Part shown: one piece after another, positions 14,096-22,207 of the stretch
Layout: every line of letters begins with the position of its first letter
How positions within the stretch are numbered: the first letter of the stretch is position 1
Source of the DNA: a virus
Reading direction: 5' to 3' (one strand)
IMG/VR virus record: IMGVR_UViG_3300017963_000478
Span: 1-38,086 of that record
Length of the DNA stretch: 38,086 nucleotides
Translations under genes and position numbers: made by a program
Notes under the pieces: model-generated
Seen by the model: the letters and a program-made list of their open reading frames with translations, nothing else
Told to the model about the DNA's origin: nothing
The model's database searches: none

Positions 14096-16473
14096 ACCTT
14101 TAACACGTTCGGGTCCAGCCCCAATTCGCCGCCCCAATTAACCGCGTTTCCTTTTAAATAACAATCCTCATAAGTACCGGTACATGTTGAGTCCGCACCT
14201 GCATATTGACACTCCGGACCTTTGAATAATGTCGGTGTTGCCTTCCAACATTTCTTGCTACTGTATAACCTCAAAGGAAATCTTTGAGTTAATGGGTTCG
14301 GAATACCGAGGGTTAATGTCACATATTCTGTGTCACTTTCAGAAGACAGGGCGTCATAGTCATACTCCAAGGCCGATACCGGCGTTGTTAGAAAATTCTC
14401 ATTTACTTTGATAAGTTTTATATTTGCACCCAGAGCACCTTCGGTGTCATTGATCAATGTTTCCATTAAACGATTCGCGTCTTGTGCGACTCGCAATGTC
14501 ACTCTGGGGATGGTTCCATCACCGCTAAATATTTGCTCTCCAATTTTGAAGTTTGATTTTAAGAATGTCTCTCTATCATAATCTACATCGTCTGTATTGC
14601 GTGCGATTCTTATGGTATCCTGCCCGATCATTACAACTTCACACAGCCACAGCCAGGCACCGCCGAAATACGGGTCTATCAATGTTTCTTCCATTGCCGG
14701 CGGAATATCAGTAAAGCGGGTTATTATCGTTGGCTCATGTAAAGTCATCCCCATTTCTAAAGTTGGCGGGGCCACGAAATTTGTTGTCGTTAAAATTGTA
14801 GGTGTCTCAAGTGTTAAACCTAATGCAAATGTGCTCGGAGAAAATAAATTGTCTGTTAGCACATTTGGCGTTTCAACTGTTATGCTCAAAGCGAGAGCAG
14901 AGGGCGTGACTGTGCAATCGATAGATATTGTAGGTGTTTCAAGTGTTAAGCCCAGATCAAGGGCGTTCGGAGTGATTATCGATCCAGCGTAAACACTCGG
15001 CGTTTCAATTGTTAATCCAAGGTCAAGAGCCGAGGGCGTAACCGTGCAATCGACAATTATCGTAGGTGTTTCAAGTGTTAAGCCCAAATCAAGAGCCGAG
15101 GGCGTGACTGCTATGCCGGCAAATACTGTCGGCGTTTCAAGTGAAATGCCTAAATCCAGCGTTGACGGTGTAACAATAGAATTAATCACCAATGTCGGTG
15201 TCTCAAGTGTTAAGCCTAAATCGAGGGCAGAGGGCGTGACTATTACGCCGGCCAAAACAGTAGGGGTTTCAAGTGTCATTCCTAATGCAAGAGTACTCGG
15301 CGTGACTGTGCAATCTATGACCGGCGTAGGTGTTTCAAGTGTTAATCCTAAATCAAGAGCAGAGGGTGTGACTGTGCAATCGATGACCGGAGTAGGTGTT
15401 TCGAGCGTTAAGCCCAGATCGAGAGCAGAGGGCGTGACTATTACACCGGCCAAAACAGTTGGCGTTTCAAGTGTCATTCCTAATGCAAGAGTGCTCGGCG
15501 TGACTGTGCAATCTACAACAACCGTCGGGCTTTGTAATGTAGCACCCAATGCCTGGGCAGACGGTGTTACTGTTTCATCACCGCTTGTTAATTCAAAAGC
15601 TCCAATGTCCCAAGTGCTTGTTCTTGATGTTCCTATGATATCGTCAGAATATAACCCGCTTCCTGGGTCATCCGTACCATTACCGACGCAATTACCGCCA
15701 CTCTCAAGCGAAAAGTCCGTGCCTGGAGTAGTAAATTCATTATCCCAATTACTACCTGATGGATTCTGTGAGTTCGTTCCATCGCCATCATCAGAACAGC
15801 AGTAATCTATTGTTATAGAGCCGCTATTTAGAAAATCATCACCACAATTACCTACAGCGCAGTTTTTAGCTGTTAATGTCCCTCCTGAGATATTATAAAT
15901 ACCCTGACCTGACCAATCATAAATAGTGCAATTGTAAATATATGCAGTGCCATAATTTTTAACAGCCTGGCTACCATCTTCAAGGATAGTGTTGTAAATA
16001 TAAACCGTACCACCACTTTGATTGTTGACGCCAATGACCGAATTATTTCCACCGTTAAGATAACAAGAATCGATATAGCAATTCGCTACGGTCGGGTAGA
16101 TTCCTGATCCAGCAGTTGGGGCATCTTGAATGTTTATAATATAAACGTACTGCTCGTAAATTGCGATATCATAAGTGGCTGATGTCCCAATAACATATTT
16201 AGTTCCATCCCATTGTGCATTTGAGGGGAAGTCATTGCCTATGATCTCTATGTAATTAGATACACCTGTATTCCAGCCGTTGATAACGACATAAGTCGTA
16301 TCATCTGTTCCCCCTGAGGATCGACAGTACACTGTGTGATAGTCACCGTCACTGACCAGGTCTGTCTGCTCTGCGGATTCCCACGCACTCAGCGATGTAT
16401 AGGCATCAGCCCACGAAGTACCGTTGTTAGCACCCGTTGCGTCCGGGTCAACATATCTGATTACTTGTGCCAT
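14092..16473 (-). CDS. Tail-tip protein: beta-helix, 13 x 22-aa repeats and gpL-like C-terminus (793 aa)
   Basis: Residues 1-295 start RYVDPDATGANNGTSWADAY and continue as short IYN/TI-type strands with scattered Cys, the pattern of a right-handed parallel beta-helix. Residues 301-586 hold 13 repeats of 22 residues with consensus VTPSALDLGLTLETPT. From about 590 a lambda gpL-like domain follows and ends in a Cys cluster (CWK...CQY...CTGTYEDC), which in gpL homologues holds a metal or cluster. The gene is in the L position before the K-like peptidase. The first two parts look like a surface appendage grafted onto a normal tail-tip protein. Confidence 0.8.
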   Translation of the reverse strand: MAQVIRYVDPDATGANNGTSWADAYTSLSAWESAEQTDLVSDGDYHTVYCRSSGGTDDTTYVVINGWNTGVSNYIEIIGNDFPSNAQWDGTKYVIGTSATYDIAIYEQYVYIINIQDAPTAGSGIYPTVANCYIDSCYLNGGNNSVIGVNNQSGGTVYIYNTILEDGSQAVKNYGTAYIYNCTIYDWSGQGIYNISGGTLTAKNCAVGNCGDDFLNSGSITIDYCCSDDGDGTNSQNPSGSNWDNEFTTPGTDFSLESGGNCVGNGTDDPGSGLYSDDIIGTSRTSTWDIGAFELTSGDETVTPSAQALGATLQSPTVVVDCTVTPSTLALGMTLETPTVLAGVIVTPSALDLGLTLETPTPVIDCTVTPSALDLGLTLETPTPVIDCTVTPSTLALGMTLETPTVLAGVIVTPSALDLGLTLETPTLVINSIVTPSTLDLGISLETPTVFAGIAVTPSALDLGLTLETPTIIVDCTVTPSALDLGLTIETPSVYAGSIITPNALDLGLTLETPTISIDCTVTPSALALSITVETPNVLTDNLFSPSTFALGLTLETPTILTTTNFVAPPTLEMGMTLHEPTIITRFTDIPPAMEETLIDPYFGGAWLWLCEVVMIGQDTIRIARNTDDVDYDRETFLKSNFKIGEQIFSGDGTIPRVTLRVAQDANRLMETLINDTEGALGANIKLIKVNENFLTTPVSALEYDYDALSSESDTEYVTLTLGIPNPLTQRFPLRLYSSKKCWKATPTLFKGPECQYAGADSTCTGTYEDCYLKGNAVNWGGELGLDPNVLKV
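14716..15573 (-). repeat. Thirteen 66-bp tandem repeats encoding 22-residue units
   Basis: The unit encodes VTPS(A/T)LxLGxTLETPT plus a six-residue linker. Copies at 15221-15314 and 15419-15512 (three units apart) differ at only five of 94 positions, so part of the array was duplicated recently, while the outer units are more diverged. Confidence 0.95.
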
Positions 16474-16853
16474 TAAACCTTCTTGTCAGTCACGGATAAT
16501 TCATTAATGCTATTTACAACCTCTATTTTTTTGCCGGCACCAGAAGTGACACTAAATCTTTTCTTGTGGCTTATTGTCACTTTGTCCAGTGCAATCCCGG
16601 ACAGTTCTTGATCCGCGGCAAGCAGATACATGACATCATCCTTCTTTACGCCAGGCAGCTTGACAACCCTGAACTTTGTGTATTTGTCGGCGTTCTTAAA
16701 GCCACCATCTTCCCGGATTTCCACTACGTCACCTGACTGAGATCGCATATCGTATTTTGCTTTGAACGCTGCGTCTTTCAGTTTTTCTGCCAACTCGGCG
16801 GCTGGCAATTTGTCCATCCAGTTATCAATGTCTAATATTAATAACTCGGCCAT
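16473..16853 (-). CDS. Hypothetical phage protein of the tail-tip region (126 aa)
   Basis: Starts MAELLILDIDNWMDKLPA, with SGDVVEIREDGGF and YTKFRVVKLPGV. This pattern recurs in small phage proteins found among tail genes whose function is unknown. The 5' end has GGAGATTTATC-ATG. Its TAA overlaps the ATG of the 793-aa protein (TAATG), so the two are translationally coupled, and it may help to fold or attach that protein. Confidence 0.75.
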   Translation of the reverse strand: MAELLILDIDNWMDKLPAAELAEKLKDAAFKAKYDMRSQSGDVVEIREDGGFKNADKYTKFRVVKLPGVKKDDVMYLLAADQELSGIALDKVTISHKKRFSVTSGAGKKIEVVNSINELSVTDKKV

Positions 16854-16897
16854 GATAAATCTCCGAACACAATTGTATTGATGAAATGAAAAATTAA

Positions 16898-16917
16898 CCG
16901 GACCGGCTAAGGTCTGG
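16898..16917. terminator. Small hairpin with T-runs on both sides
   Basis: CCGGACC/GGTCTGG (16898-16904 with 16911-16917, one G-U pair) around a six-base loop. TTTTGTTT follows on the plus strand and TTAATTTTTC on the minus strand. It would act as a weak leftward terminator between two tail genes. Confidence 0.45.
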
Positions 16918-16950
16918 TTTTGTTTATCAAAGCTCTAAGTGTTCGAATTA

Positions 16951-17364
16951 CTATACAGTCGCCAGAGTGAGAATTCCGTTCGCGTGCCACTGAATAGTAA
17001 ACGTGCCGGAAGTGACTTGTTTAGCACCACCAAAATCTATGGAAGCAATCAAATCATCATTAGTTAAAGTGTCATCATAGATAACTGCATGATAGGCAGT
17101 GAAAGAGGCGCTTGTCCATTGAGTATCATCTGCATCAAACTTCGTTGTTGCACCCTGCGTTACCGCCTTGGTTGTCAAAGCTTCACCACCGGCCGTATAA
17201 CCGGTTCCAGAAATCTCATTTGCGACAATTTCCGATTTCTGATTATGTGTTGATGTAAAGCTGTGACTGTTATCAAGTAACATGACCTTGATAGTGTCCG
17301 CTTCCATATCAACTTCTTTGTTCATAAGATTAGCTTTGTATCTGTCGTAAATTCCCGAAGCCAT
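16951..17364 (-). CDS. Phage tail-region protein of a widespread family (137 aa)
   Basis: The protein shows a familiar pattern: YDRYKANLMNKEVDMEADTI, then KVMLLDNSH, EISGTGYTAGGEAL, WTSASFTAYHAVIYDD and a terminal FTIQWHANGILTLATV. Members of this group are common next to tail-fibre genes in diverse phages and are beta-rich structural proteins of unknown exact place. Start from AAAGGTGAAAT-ATG. It precedes the 126-aa gene in the cluster between the M-position and L-position genes. Confidence 0.8.
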   Translation of the reverse strand: MASGIYDRYKANLMNKEVDMEADTIKVMLLDNSHSFTSTHNQKSEIVANEISGTGYTAGGEALTTKAVTQGATTKFDADDTQWTSASFTAYHAVIYDDTLTNDDLIASIDFGGAKQVTSGTFTIQWHANGILTLATV

Positions 17365-17413
17365 ATTTCACCTTTCAAAATGTTTTTTTATTACGGCGGT
17401 TCCAGTTAATTAT

Positions 17414-17617
17414 TTAAGATACTTTTTGCTGTTTTGACCCTAACTGAAAACAGGGGACGTGGACGGTACAATCCTTGCCACCGCTCTCATTGGTTTTTTC
17501 TTCCGACCAACAGCTAATTATCGGCTTGCCGCTATCGTCGTAGCCTTGAATCGGGATTAACTTGTCCTGAATTTGAAGATAATCCTTACCTTCGTGTTTT
17601 ACTATCTTACCTGTCAT
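17414..17617 (-). CDS. Small hypothetical protein (67 aa)
   Basis: Unrecognised. The sequence KHEGKDYLQIQDKLIPIQGY suggests a small beta-sheet protein, with three Cys in the C-terminal half (SCW, DC, PC). The AGAAAGGAGAATT-ATG ribosome site is strong. Its place among tail genes suggests a minor virion or assembly protein. Confidence 0.65.
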   Translation of the reverse strand: MTGKIVKHEGKDYLQIQDKLIPIQGYDDSGKPIISCWSEEKTNESGGKDCTVHVPCFQLGSKQQKVS

Positions 17618-17632
17618 AATTCTCCTTTCTGA

Positions 17633-18118
17633 TTAATCACTGACTTGAATAAAATGAAAAGTCATGTTCCATGTGTCACCTATGCCATCCGCAAGTCTGC
17701 ATCTCGGCCTTTCGGCAAAAATCACATTATATGTCACTCCGTCCTGCTTGTTGTACCATGGAAAATATGTGTCTTTGTTGGCCTCGTAAAATGCAATATA
17801 CTGAACTTTATCAGCATCCGGCACAGACGGCATGTCGAATTCGATATCTCTGCCGTTAAATGTATTGATTTTATTTAATACCGGATATCCTGAACCTGTT
17901 TCACCTAATAACACCGATCCGGCTGATGGCTCATCCCTGAAATTCAAATTCGGATCTCTTGTTAATATTGGAAATTGACAAAGCAGCTTTGGGGATTTCA
18001 CCTGCAAGTCAAGTGCTAATGTTGACGGATATTCGATATGCTCCGCACCTGGCAAAGTCACACTTTCAATCGTAAGACTCAATTCTAATGTTGACGGTGT
18101 TACTGTTATATCTGCCAT
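17633..18118 (-). CDS. Minor tail protein at the gpM position with repeat-like N-terminus (161 aa)
   Basis: Directly follows the tape measure, the place of lambda gpM. Residues 1-45 hold two degenerate copies of the same motif that makes up the array of the 793-aa protein (ITVTPSTLELSLTIESVT, then EYPSTLALDLQVKSP). The rest (LNFRDEPSAGSVLLGETGSG, then YIAFYEANKDTYFPWYNKQD and DTWNMTFHFIQV) looks like a beta-sandwich tail component. AAGGTAAAGTAAATC-ATG sets the start. The shared motif suggests that the two proteins meet in the tail tip. Confidence 0.7.
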   Translation of the reverse strand: MADITVTPSTLELSLTIESVTLPGAEHIEYPSTLALDLQVKSPKLLCQFPILTRDPNLNFRDEPSAGSVLLGETGSGYPVLNKINTFNGRDIEFDMPSVPDADKVQYIAFYEANKDTYFPWYNKQDGVTYNVIFAERPRCRLADGIGDTWNMTFHFIQVSD

Positions 18119-18126
18119 GATTTACT

Positions 18127-20100
18127 TTACCTTGCCGCCCTTGCAATTGCCATCTGATATTGAACGTTTGTTGACATTGCACCCATAGTGACATCAATAA
18201 TACGTTTGTCGCTAAATATATATTGTTCCGACCTGGTAACTTCGAGCTTGTCGTTTCCTTCGTTATGGACATGAAATTCTATGTCACCAGAACGTCTTTG
18301 ATCCGGTCTTAATACTTCCTCTCCAATATGAAGCCAGGCCGGTCCTGTTTCTTTAGCTAATCCACCGGTTTGATATTTTGCCATTGTACCCCCGGCCGCT
18401 GAAGGCACTTTACCAACCGTTGGTAATTCATACTGGCCATATTTTGTTTGACCTGTTGGCATTAATCCCATAAGACTATAAGCAATAGGCTCAGCAACTT
18501 TTTTATAAAGTATTATATTAGCAATTTCACGTATAAGACTGCGTGACATTTGTTTCATCGAATCCCAGAACTTTTGACCTTCGAACATCATCCGGTCAAG
18601 TGCATTTGTCCAGCCCCGGGCCATGCTCAATGCGACATCCTCCGCTATTCGCTTACGCCTTTCAGCTGACTGTTTTTCCATTTCTTCGCGTTTTGCAATT
18701 TGATTTTGCATCAATTCGAGTTGTTCCTCAGCCTTTTTCAAGTTGTGTTCTTTTTGCCACCTCTCCAATTGCTCAGCCTGTTTTTTCTCCTCCTCCATTA
18801 TTTTAGTAGTGACAGCAAGGCTCGTCTCATATTTTTGTTTAGCCATCCTTTCCTGCATGGCCTGATACGATTTTTCGTATGGCAGATTATTCCAGTATTG
18901 TTCCCATTTATCATCAGTCGAAACATCCAAATCTATTGTGCCGCCGTAAGCTGCCATGCGTTCTGTTGATTTTTTCTCAAGCTCGATTCTTCTCTGCTCA
19001 GCTTTGGATCTCAAATCATCAAAAAACTTTTCTACCTGACTGGTTTTTTCTTTTGTAGTTTTTTCAAGGTCTGCAAGCTCGCTTTTCCATTCTTTAGCCT
19101 CTTCACGAAGTGTCTCGCTAAATTCGCCGAAGCCTACTCCAAACTTCTTTTTAAATAAATATTCCATCCCTTTGAATTGCGGGATAAAATCAATCTTTTC
19201 CAAAAATCCAAAATACTTGGCCATACCTTCCAGAGCAATAGCGTTTATCTGCTTATGTCTGACACCGAGCATTTGTATTGTAGAGCCTAACCTTACGGCC
19301 GCTTGTGTCATTAATTCAAATACGTTCGTGACATTATGTCCCATCCCCTCGCCTGATGTCGCCAAGTCAACAAATTTAGTCGCCAGGACTTCTATGTATG
19401 GGGCAAGCTCTATTGTCGCCGATCTAACAAGTCCGGTTATAACACCCCGGGCCCGGGTTAATGCATCGTTGGCGGCCTCGACTTTCGCCGCGTCAAGACG
19501 TGAAAACGTAAGCCCTAATTTCTCGGCTTCGTCTGTTAATTCCTCAATTCCAACTTTACCCTGCTGGAACATATTTAATAATTGCATACCTTGACGGCCA
19601 AAAAAGTTATAAGCAATGCCGGCCTGTTCAGCTGCTGTACCTGCCTCGGATATCCTTTCAGCTATCTCCATGAAAGCTTTCTCTGTACCCATCGAGATAA
19701 CTTCATCAGCTGACATGCCGAGCATTTCAAGGCCGCGGACACCCTCACCAATTCCGTGCTTCGCTTCACCCATCCGGCGGACAAATATTTCCAAACCCTT
19801 GTGCAGATTTTCAATACTTGTGCCGCTTATTTTTGCCGCGTGTTCTAAACCGCCCAGGGCCTCCGTTGATATATGCAACTCGTCTGACATCTTAGCCATA
19901 CGGTCTATAGATGACATCGTCTGCTTGAGCAGATAACCTAAACCACCAATGCCGGCAAGCGCCAAAACGCTTGAAGCCATACGACGCATCGTCCTGCCTG
20001 TCGAGTCAAGGTCTTGACGAAAACCGGCTATTACACCCTTGGCTTTATTCTCAGCTGAGAATTGAGCAACGATTCTGCGTTTTAAGTCACTTGCTGCCAT
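18127..20100 (-). CDS. Tail tape measure protein (657 aa)
   Basis: Sets tail length and is threaded through the tail tube. N-terminal coiled-coil and basic section, hydrophobic helix MASSVLALAGIGGLGYLL (about 42-60), then the LGGLEHAAKISGTSIENLHK region typical of tape measures. A long charged helix follows (residues 320-500, rich in KEE/QAEQ) and a C-terminal domain (FWDSMKQMSRSLIREIANII). At 657 aa it predicts a fairly short tail, roughly 100 nm by the 0.15 nm per residue rule. The start lacks a clear ribosome site; it follows the repeated intergenic element. Confidence 0.9.
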   Translation of the reverse strand: MAASDLKRRIVAQFSAENKAKGVIAGFRQDLDSTGRTMRRMASSVLALAGIGGLGYLLKQTMSSIDRMAKMSDELHISTEALGGLEHAAKISGTSIENLHKGLEIFVRRMGEAKHGIGEGVRGLEMLGMSADEVISMGTEKAFMEIAERISEAGTAAEQAGIAYNFFGRQGMQLLNMFQQGKVGIEELTDEAEKLGLTFSRLDAAKVEAANDALTRARGVITGLVRSATIELAPYIEVLATKFVDLATSGEGMGHNVTNVFELMTQAAVRLGSTIQMLGVRHKQINAIALEGMAKYFGFLEKIDFIPQFKGMEYLFKKKFGVGFGEFSETLREEAKEWKSELADLEKTTKEKTSQVEKFFDDLRSKAEQRRIELEKKSTERMAAYGGTIDLDVSTDDKWEQYWNNLPYEKSYQAMQERMAKQKYETSLAVTTKIMEEEKKQAEQLERWQKEHNLKKAEEQLELMQNQIAKREEMEKQSAERRKRIAEDVALSMARGWTNALDRMMFEGQKFWDSMKQMSRSLIREIANIILYKKVAEPIAYSLMGLMPTGQTKYGQYELPTVGKVPSAAGGTMAKYQTGGLAKETGPAWLHIGEEVLRPDQRRSGDIEFHVHNEGNDKLEVTRSEQYIFSDKRIIDVTMGAMSTNVQYQMAIARAAR

Positions 20101-20125
20101 TTTTGTAAAACGTTTTTCCGATTAG

Positions 20126-20278
20126 TCATTTACCAGGCAAAATATCGCCAATTTGCCAAAAACCCGGAATCAGGCCGTTATCAGCCTGATTCGAGGCCGT
20201 AGGACGCTCGTAGAGCAACTTTTTGGGCTCCCTTAGTGTTATATTAACCATTTTTGCGATTTGGCCGAAATTAGACAC
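20126..20278 (-). CDS. Candidate microprotein A (50 aa), copy A of the repeated element
   Basis: A GTG-initiated frame (ATG alternative at 20251) fills the gap between the upstream tail gene and the tape measure. It contains QIAK..NITLREPKKLLY..PTASN.A.NG, matching candidate B at 22 of 30 core residues. Against coding, the 12 differences between the two DNA copies fall at second (7) and third (5) codon positions in this frame, without the usual third-position bias. It may be a short gene or part of a non-coding element. Confidence 0.35.
   Translation of the reverse strand: MSNFGQIAKMVNITLREPKKLLYERPTASNQADNGLIPGFWQIGDILPGK
20174..20263. repeat. Repeated intergenic element, copy A (90 bp)
   Basis: Ungapped match of 78/90 with 30416-30505, including GTAGAGCAACTTTTT and TTTTTGCGATTTG. 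Both copies lie between co-directional minus-strand genes. They share a small GAGC-N10-GCTC stem on the plus-strand reading. Confidence 0.88.
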
Positions 20279-20319
20279 TTTTAACCCTTTTTAACAGTTT
20301 TTCAGTGAAAAGCTGAATT

Positions 20320-20832
20320 TTAGTCGTTACCCATAGCGACAACGTCAATAATTGCCGAACCCGATCCGGCTGACACTTCAAGTCTTAAGTTTTTGTTTGT
20401 TGTCGTCACTATGCCCGCTGCTGTGGGACATTGCCACAAATGAGAACAATCAGGCTTAAGCACATACTTGTCTGTGGTACCGCTCATAATCAAAAGACCG
20501 GCTGTCCCGCTAAAAAGAGAAACATCAAGTGTCGTTGATCTGTTGAATACATAGAGCAGTTTTATTGCTTCCATCGTTAAGGCGTTGCCGAAAACATCTT
20601 TAAGCGTTCCACTGTCATAAAGGTTTAATGTCTGGTTTGCTCCCTGGGCAATTGTCAACTTCTCGTGAAATAATACATTCGACTGCTTTGCTCCTGTGCC
20701 GAATGTCCACTTGATTTTTGTTTCGATACTCAGGGCGTCGAGTGTTGCCTTTAACTTTGTTGACAGATTGTTTTCATAATCGATATCAAGCTTGATAATC
20801 GAATTGCCTGTTAGATTTGTGCCACTCGCCAT
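20320..20832 (-). CDS. Tail structural protein of unknown type (170 aa)
   Basis: The protein is beta-rich with a symmetric layout (GNSIIKLDIDYENNLSTKLK, VFNRSTTLDVSLFSGTAGLL, LRLEVSAGSGSAIIDVVAMG). It ends in a glycine/serine-rich strand typical of virion shell or tail decoration proteins. It is encoded between the frameshifted chaperone and the tape measure, so a tail role is likely. No family name can be given. Start from GGGAATATAAAAA-ATG. Confidence 0.7.
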   Translation of the reverse strand: MASGTNLTGNSIIKLDIDYENNLSTKLKATLDALSIETKIKWTFGTGAKQSNVLFHEKLTIAQGANQTLNLYDSGTLKDVFGNALTMEAIKLLYVFNRSTTLDVSLFSGTAGLLIMSGTTDKYVLKPDCSHLWQCPTAAGIVTTTNKNLRLEVSAGSGSAIIDVVAMGND

Positions 20833-20853
20833 TTTTTATATTCCCAAAATATA

Positions 20854-21557
20854 TTAAACCAGGCCATTCATAACATTTTTAATTTGCCTTCTACTCATTC
20901 GTCTGCTGTTGGCCGTTTCCGGGCTTGCAGTACCAATTAGTTTTTCAAACATTCTCCTGGCTTCCAACAAAGCCTGTGCGTTTCCTCTGGTTGCTTGCTC
21001 CATGTGCTTAGCCATCATAATTCTCAATGTATCAGCCGGCTCACCTGTAGGCCAAAAATGTTCTGCGACATAAAGCTCTAAGACTTCGCATCCCGTATGT
21101 CGTTTACAGAATTCCGTTACACTGCATTTGTATTCTCTGGCGGTTCGGACGAGCCATCGTCGCCAGGGGTCGTCAGTAAGTTTTTTAGTATTTCAGCCTG
21201 TGCCTCAATACCGTAACCGCTCAACTTCATTGCCGTCCTGCAGAGCGGCTCAAGCTCAACAGCTGGCAAGCCGGCAATTATAGTCAATTCATTATCTTCG
21301 AATACTCTGACACCATCTGCATCACGCATCGTAAGTTGTATCAATTTGGCCGCTGCCAATTTTGCGATTGCCGGGTCGTTATTGTTCTTAACAAGACGCC
21401 ATGACTCAAGGCCGTAAGATGATAGACCGTGAATCCAAACTGTAACGCCGGCGATTTCCGCCTCCTCTTTTGGTATTTCATTTCGAAGATTCAAAATTTT
21501 TGTTTTGATTTCTTTTAAGCTTAACTGTTCTGAATTGTCTGACTTGTTCGTTTCCAT
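20854..21557 (-). CDS. Frameshifted tail assembly chaperone (GT-type fusion, 234 aa)
   Basis: Reading starts at 21557, shifts -1 on A AAA AAC (21180-21186) and ends at the TAA at 20854-20856. The product is 126 residues of the G part plus 108 of the T part. The T part begins LTDDPWRRWLVRTAREYKCS and is helical to its MSRRQIKNVMNGLV end. It has no start codon of its own with a ribosome site at its head and overlaps the 3' end of G. This is the organisation of lambda G/GT, in which a small fraction of ribosomes shift and the T domain links the tape measure to the tail-tube protein. Confidence 0.85.
21117..21557 (-). CDS. Tail assembly chaperone, unshifted G-type product (146 aa)
   Basis: A helical protein with an IKTKILNLRNEIPKEEAEIA start and a GLPAVELEPLCRTAMKLSGY segment near the slippery site, in the usual place of gpG between the tail-tube gene and the tape measure. 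Read without frameshift it ends PPENTNAV. The weak AAGGAAAAATAAAAC-ATG start and the TAA of the preceding gene are close together. Confidence 0.85.
   Translation of the reverse strand: METNKSDNSEQLSLKEIKTKILNLRNEIPKEEAEIAGVTVWIHGLSSYGLESWRLVKNNNDPAIAKLAAAKLIQLTMRDADGVRVFEDNELTIIAGLPAVELEPLCRTAMKLSGYGIEAQAEILKNLLTTPGDDGSSEPPENTNAV
21180..21186 (-). promoter_or_regulatory. -1 ribosomal frameshift site A AAA AAC
   Basis: The canonical X XXY YYZ heptamer lies in the G reading frame as CTA AAA AAC. The -1 frame downstream is open for 108 codons up to 20857, while the zero frame stops 21 codons after the heptamer. Confidence 0.88.
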
Positions 21558-21560
21558 GTT

Positions 21561-21743
21561 TTATTTTTCCTTTTGCTTTTTCGCCGCCGTTTTTACTTTT
21601 ACATAGCTACCGTTCAATAACAGTTTGGCGGCAAAAACTGTAATTTCCCGGCCAACCTCTTTTGTCTGACCTTTCGTGCCGGCCTGTGATGACGGACTCC
21701 GGACATCGGCCAGATATTCGATGACATCGCCTTCTTTCAACAT
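21561..21743 (-). CDS. Small hypothetical tail-cluster protein (60 aa)
   Basis: A short protein beginning MLKEGDVIEYLADVRSPSSQ and ending KVKTAAKKQKEK; the first half looks like an SH3-type barrel strand set. No family is recognised. AAGGGGTAAATAGCA-ATG is a good start. It sits between the tail-tube candidate and the chaperone gene. Confidence 0.65.
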   Translation of the reverse strand: MLKEGDVIEYLADVRSPSSQAGTKGQTKEVGREITVFAAKLLLNGSYVKVKTAAKKQKEK

Positions 21744-21756
21744 TGCTATTTACCCC

Positions 21757-22170
21757 TTATACTACGTCTGTGAACGTTGCACTTCCGCTAAGTGCAAAAG
21801 TGACATCTAATTCAACCGTTCCATCACCCTCGCTGAATGATGGTGTCCCAAGAGATGAAATAATCGCATCAATTGAATGGCTGCTTGTGTCTGAATAAGT
21901 AATAAGCAAAGTACCTTTTGTGCGAGCCTGATATTTTGTATTGAGCGTGTTATAAACACCTCCGCTGCTTCCATCATAAACGATGTGAACAGTCACGTCA
22001 CCTTCGTTTAATGCACCTGCTATTTTTTCGACCGCAGAATTCGTGCTGTCACAGCTTAAAATATCAATGATTCGGCATGACCGATTACCCGTAAGGCTCA
22101 TTATCTCGCCGATTGTCGCACTATCAAAAGTTACTACTGTGCCGAGTGCAGTAATAGCGTTCGTTGCCAT
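21757..22170 (-). CDS. Probable major tail (tube) protein (137 aa)
   Basis: The protein is short and beta-rich (MATNAITALGTVVTFDSATI, then GDVTVHIVYDGSSGGVYNTL and VELDVTFALSGSATFTDVV), as expected for a tail-tube subunit of the gpV or gp10 type. The position, after the terminator-like gene and before the chaperone, is that of the tube gene in lambda-like tails. AAAGGAGAATACCA-ATG suggests strong translation, in keeping with an abundant virion protein. Function from context and fold impression only. Confidence 0.7.
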   Translation of the reverse strand: MATNAITALGTVVTFDSATIGEIMSLTGNRSCRIIDILSCDSTNSAVEKIAGALNEGDVTVHIVYDGSSGGVYNTLNTKYQARTKGTLLITYSDTSSHSIDAIISSLGTPSFSEGDGTVELDVTFALSGSATFTDVV

Positions 22171-22207
22171 TGGTATTCTCCTTTAACAAATATTTAATTT
22201 TAATTCT

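Noticed and set aside
14597-15805. Long plus-strand frames opposite the tail-tip repeat array
   Set aside because: They are open only because the 66-bp repeats keep the antisense frame open; the minus-strand product has recognisable domains and fits the gene order.
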